A DNA stretch of 64,000 nt. Source: Gramella jeungdoensis. GTDB taxonomy: Bacteria > Bacteroidota > Bacteroidia > Flavobacteriales > Flavobacteriaceae. Where the stretch lies: NCBI RefSeq assembly GCF_023805255.1, contig NZ_JAMSCK010000005.1, positions 62,001 through 126,000 on the forward strand, given 5' to 3'. Below are positions 62,832 to 64,000 of this stretch, piece by piece (the stretch's first letter is position 1; each line of letters opens with the position of its first letter). The notes below the pieces were generated by a model. It made no database searches, had not been told where the DNA came from, and saw only the letters and a list, made by a program, of their open reading frames with translations. Both the position numbers and the translations under genes were made by a program.

Positions 62832-63889
62832 TACTTATATTGTTTTAGATAATATTTCTGATAATCGCCGGTTGTAACATTCACCAACCACTTTTCGTTT
62901 TTCAAATACCAGTCTATAGTTTCTTCAATTCCTTCTTCAAAAGTGACACTTGGCCTCCATCCTAGTTCTGAATTGATTTTCGAAGCATCAATAGCATAAC
63001 GCTTATCATGCCCAGGCCTATCTTTCACGAATGTTATTAATTCTTCAGACTCTCCCCGGTTTCTTCCAAGTTTCCGATCCATTACGGAACATAAAAGTTG
63101 TATCAGTTCGATATTTTGCCATTCATTAAAACCACCAATATTAAATGTTTCTTTAATGGCTCCTTTATGTAAAAGAAGATCTATCGCTACAGCATGGTCT
63201 TTAACGAATAACCAGTCCCGTGTATATTTTCCATCTCCATATACGGGAAGGTTTTCTTTCTTTATGATATTATTTATAAATAATGGAATTAATTTCTCTG
63301 GAAATTGATTAGGTCCGTAATTATTGGAACAATTTGAAATTATATATGGCAGCCCATAAGTTTCACCATATGCCCTTACAAAATGATCTGAACTAGCTTT
63401 TGAAGCAGAATATGGAGAATTTGGATCATAAGGAGTATCTTCTCTAAATAAACCTTCTTCTCCTAAAGTACCATATACTTCATCTGTACTTATATGATAG
63501 AATACTTTTCCAGAAAAATCACTAACCCAACTGTTTTTAGCAGAATTTAATAAATTCATAGTTCCAATTACATTAGTCCTTACAAAAGAAAGGGGATCGG
63601 AAATAGACCGATCTACATGAGACTCAGCTGCAAGATGAATTACTGCGTCAAACCCATAATCTGCGAACAGGTTATGTATAAAATCAGCATTAGTTATATC
63701 TCCTTTTATAAAGTGATAATTGCTTTTTCCTTCTACATCTTTAAGGTTTTCCAGGTTTCCTGCATAGGTTAACGAATCCAGATTATAAATTTGATATTCG
63801 GGATATTTATTAACCAATAATCTCACAACATGAGATCCGATAAAGCCTGCCCCCCCTGTCACCAATATTTTATTAAATTGTCGTGCCAT
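62831..63889 (-). CDS. rfbB: dTDP-glucose 4,6-dehydratase
   Basis: A 352-residue extended [19 protein letters not shown] near 10 binds [14 protein letters not shown] near 133 and [10 protein letters not shown] near 159 give the Ser/Thr, Asp-Glu and Tyr-x3-Lys catalytic residues. It lies three bases after the cysN stop, so the sugar operon may be transcribed together with sulfate activation genes. Confidence 0.95.
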   Translation of the reverse strand: MARQFNKILVTGGAGFIGSHVVRLLVNKYPEYQIYNLDSLTYAGNLENLKDVEGKSNYHFIKGDITNADFIHNLFADYGFDAVIHLAAESHVDRSISDPLSFVRTNVIGTMNLLNSAKNSWVSDFSGKVFYHISTDEVYGTLGEEGLFREDTPYDPNSPYSASKASSDHFVRAYGETYGLPYIISNCSNNYGPNQFPEKLIPLFINNIIKKENLPVYGDGKYTRDWLFVKDHAVAIDLLLHKGAIKETFNIGGFNEWQNIELIQLLCSVMDRKLGRNRGESEELITFVKDRPGHDKRYAIDASKINSELGWRPSVTFEEGIEETIDWYLKNEKWLVNVTTGDYQKYYLKQYK

Positions 63890-63892
63890 TTT

Positions 63893-64000
63893 TTATACAA
63901 TCATCCCCGCCGCAACGGTTTCATTAGTATTTTCATCAATTAGGATAATACTCCCAGTATTCCGATTGTCCCTGTAAGAGTCTAACATTAATCGGTGTGT
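63893..64000 (-). CDS. cysN: Sulfate adenylyltransferase subunit 1 (partial, C-terminus)
   Basis: The last 35 codons of a gene entering from the right edge on the minus strand. The residues RDNRNTGSIILIDENTNE and the terminal TVAAGMIV match the CysN C-terminal beta-barrel ending (family: DNRxTGSFILIDxxTNxTVGAGMI). CysN is the GTPase subunit that, with CysD, makes adenylyl sulfate. The protein ends at this point, so it is not a CysN-CysC fusion. Only three bases separate its stop from the rfbB start. Confidence 0.85.
   Translation of the reverse strand, partial: THRLMLDSYRDNRNTGSIILIDENTNETVAAGMIV

Noticed and set aside
1-64000. CRISPR arrays, tRNA/rRNA genes, insertion sequences, prophage
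   Set aside because: No regularly spaced repeats, no tRNA-like cloverleaf with CCA-adjacent stem, and no transposase or integrase motif was seen on reading; short RNAs could still be missed without a covariance-model search.

Overview
The window looks like a chromosomal segment of an AT-rich marine-type Flavobacteriaceae genome (Bacteroidetes; possibly the Gramella/Christiangramia group, though the genus is an inference). The grounds are Bacteroidetes-style promoter elements (TAnnTTTG at about -7, TTG/TTTG at about -33), the near absence of Shine-Dalgarno sequences, and gene types such as a Wzi-like capsule assembly protein, a Wzc tyrosine kinase with a Tyr-Gly tail, and a PAS-rich sensory protein. 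No tRNA, rRNA, CRISPR array, insertion sequence or integrase was recognised.

Region 1 (1-26000) is mostly housekeeping. It starts with the N-terminal part of a CheB-type methylesterase (minus strand). A proC-proB-proA proline operon follows and ends in a clear terminator. Next come a lipoprotein M61 peptidase, a CPA2/Kef-type antiporter, a UbiB/ABC1 family protein and a secreted S10 carboxypeptidase. The thrA-thrB-thrC threonine operon runs on the minus strand. It is preceded by a 19-codon Thr/Ile-rich leader peptide that is too short for routine ORF calling. A MoxR-type ATPase/VWA protein pair, a PAP2 phosphatase, an EEP-family membrane protein and a two-component-like pair follow. In that pair the large multi-PAS protein stops after its HisKA helices and has no ATPase domain.

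Region 2 (24500-64000) is one very large surface-polysaccharide locus. At the left end are the export/assembly and control proteins: Wzi-like, CpsB/YwqE phosphatase, Wzc, Wza. Next is a bacillosamine-type initiation set (PglF-, PglE-, PglD-, PglC- and PglA-like) and a Wzy-like membrane protein. The centre holds a mosaic: an AT-rich acetyltransferase/GT2 pair, an orphan lipoprotein, asnB, a polysaccharide deacetylase, a second Wzy-like paralogue, a GNAT enzyme, GT4 glycosyltransferases, a sulfotransferase and a rhamnosyltransferase-like protein. The right end has more glycosyltransferases, an unusual formyltransferase-like/GINT1-like fusion, a Wzx flippase, a CBS-nucleotidyltransferase (PtmE-like), a sugar formyltransferase, LegC- and LegB-like enzymes, rfbCAB, and finally the C-terminus of sulfate adenylyltransferase subunit 1 (CysN).

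Taken together the locus should make a Wzx/Wzy-dependent heteropolysaccharide that starts on an N-acetylated diamino sugar. Likely decorations are N-formyl and/or N-acetyl amino sugars and sulfate. The most informative hidden features are a decayed, frameshifted remnant of a NeuB/LegI (sialic/legionaminic acid synthase) gene at about 57.9-58.08 kb, which suggests the LegB/LegC/PtmE enzymes descend from a nonulosonate pathway, and the threonine-operon leader peptide at 16125-16184.
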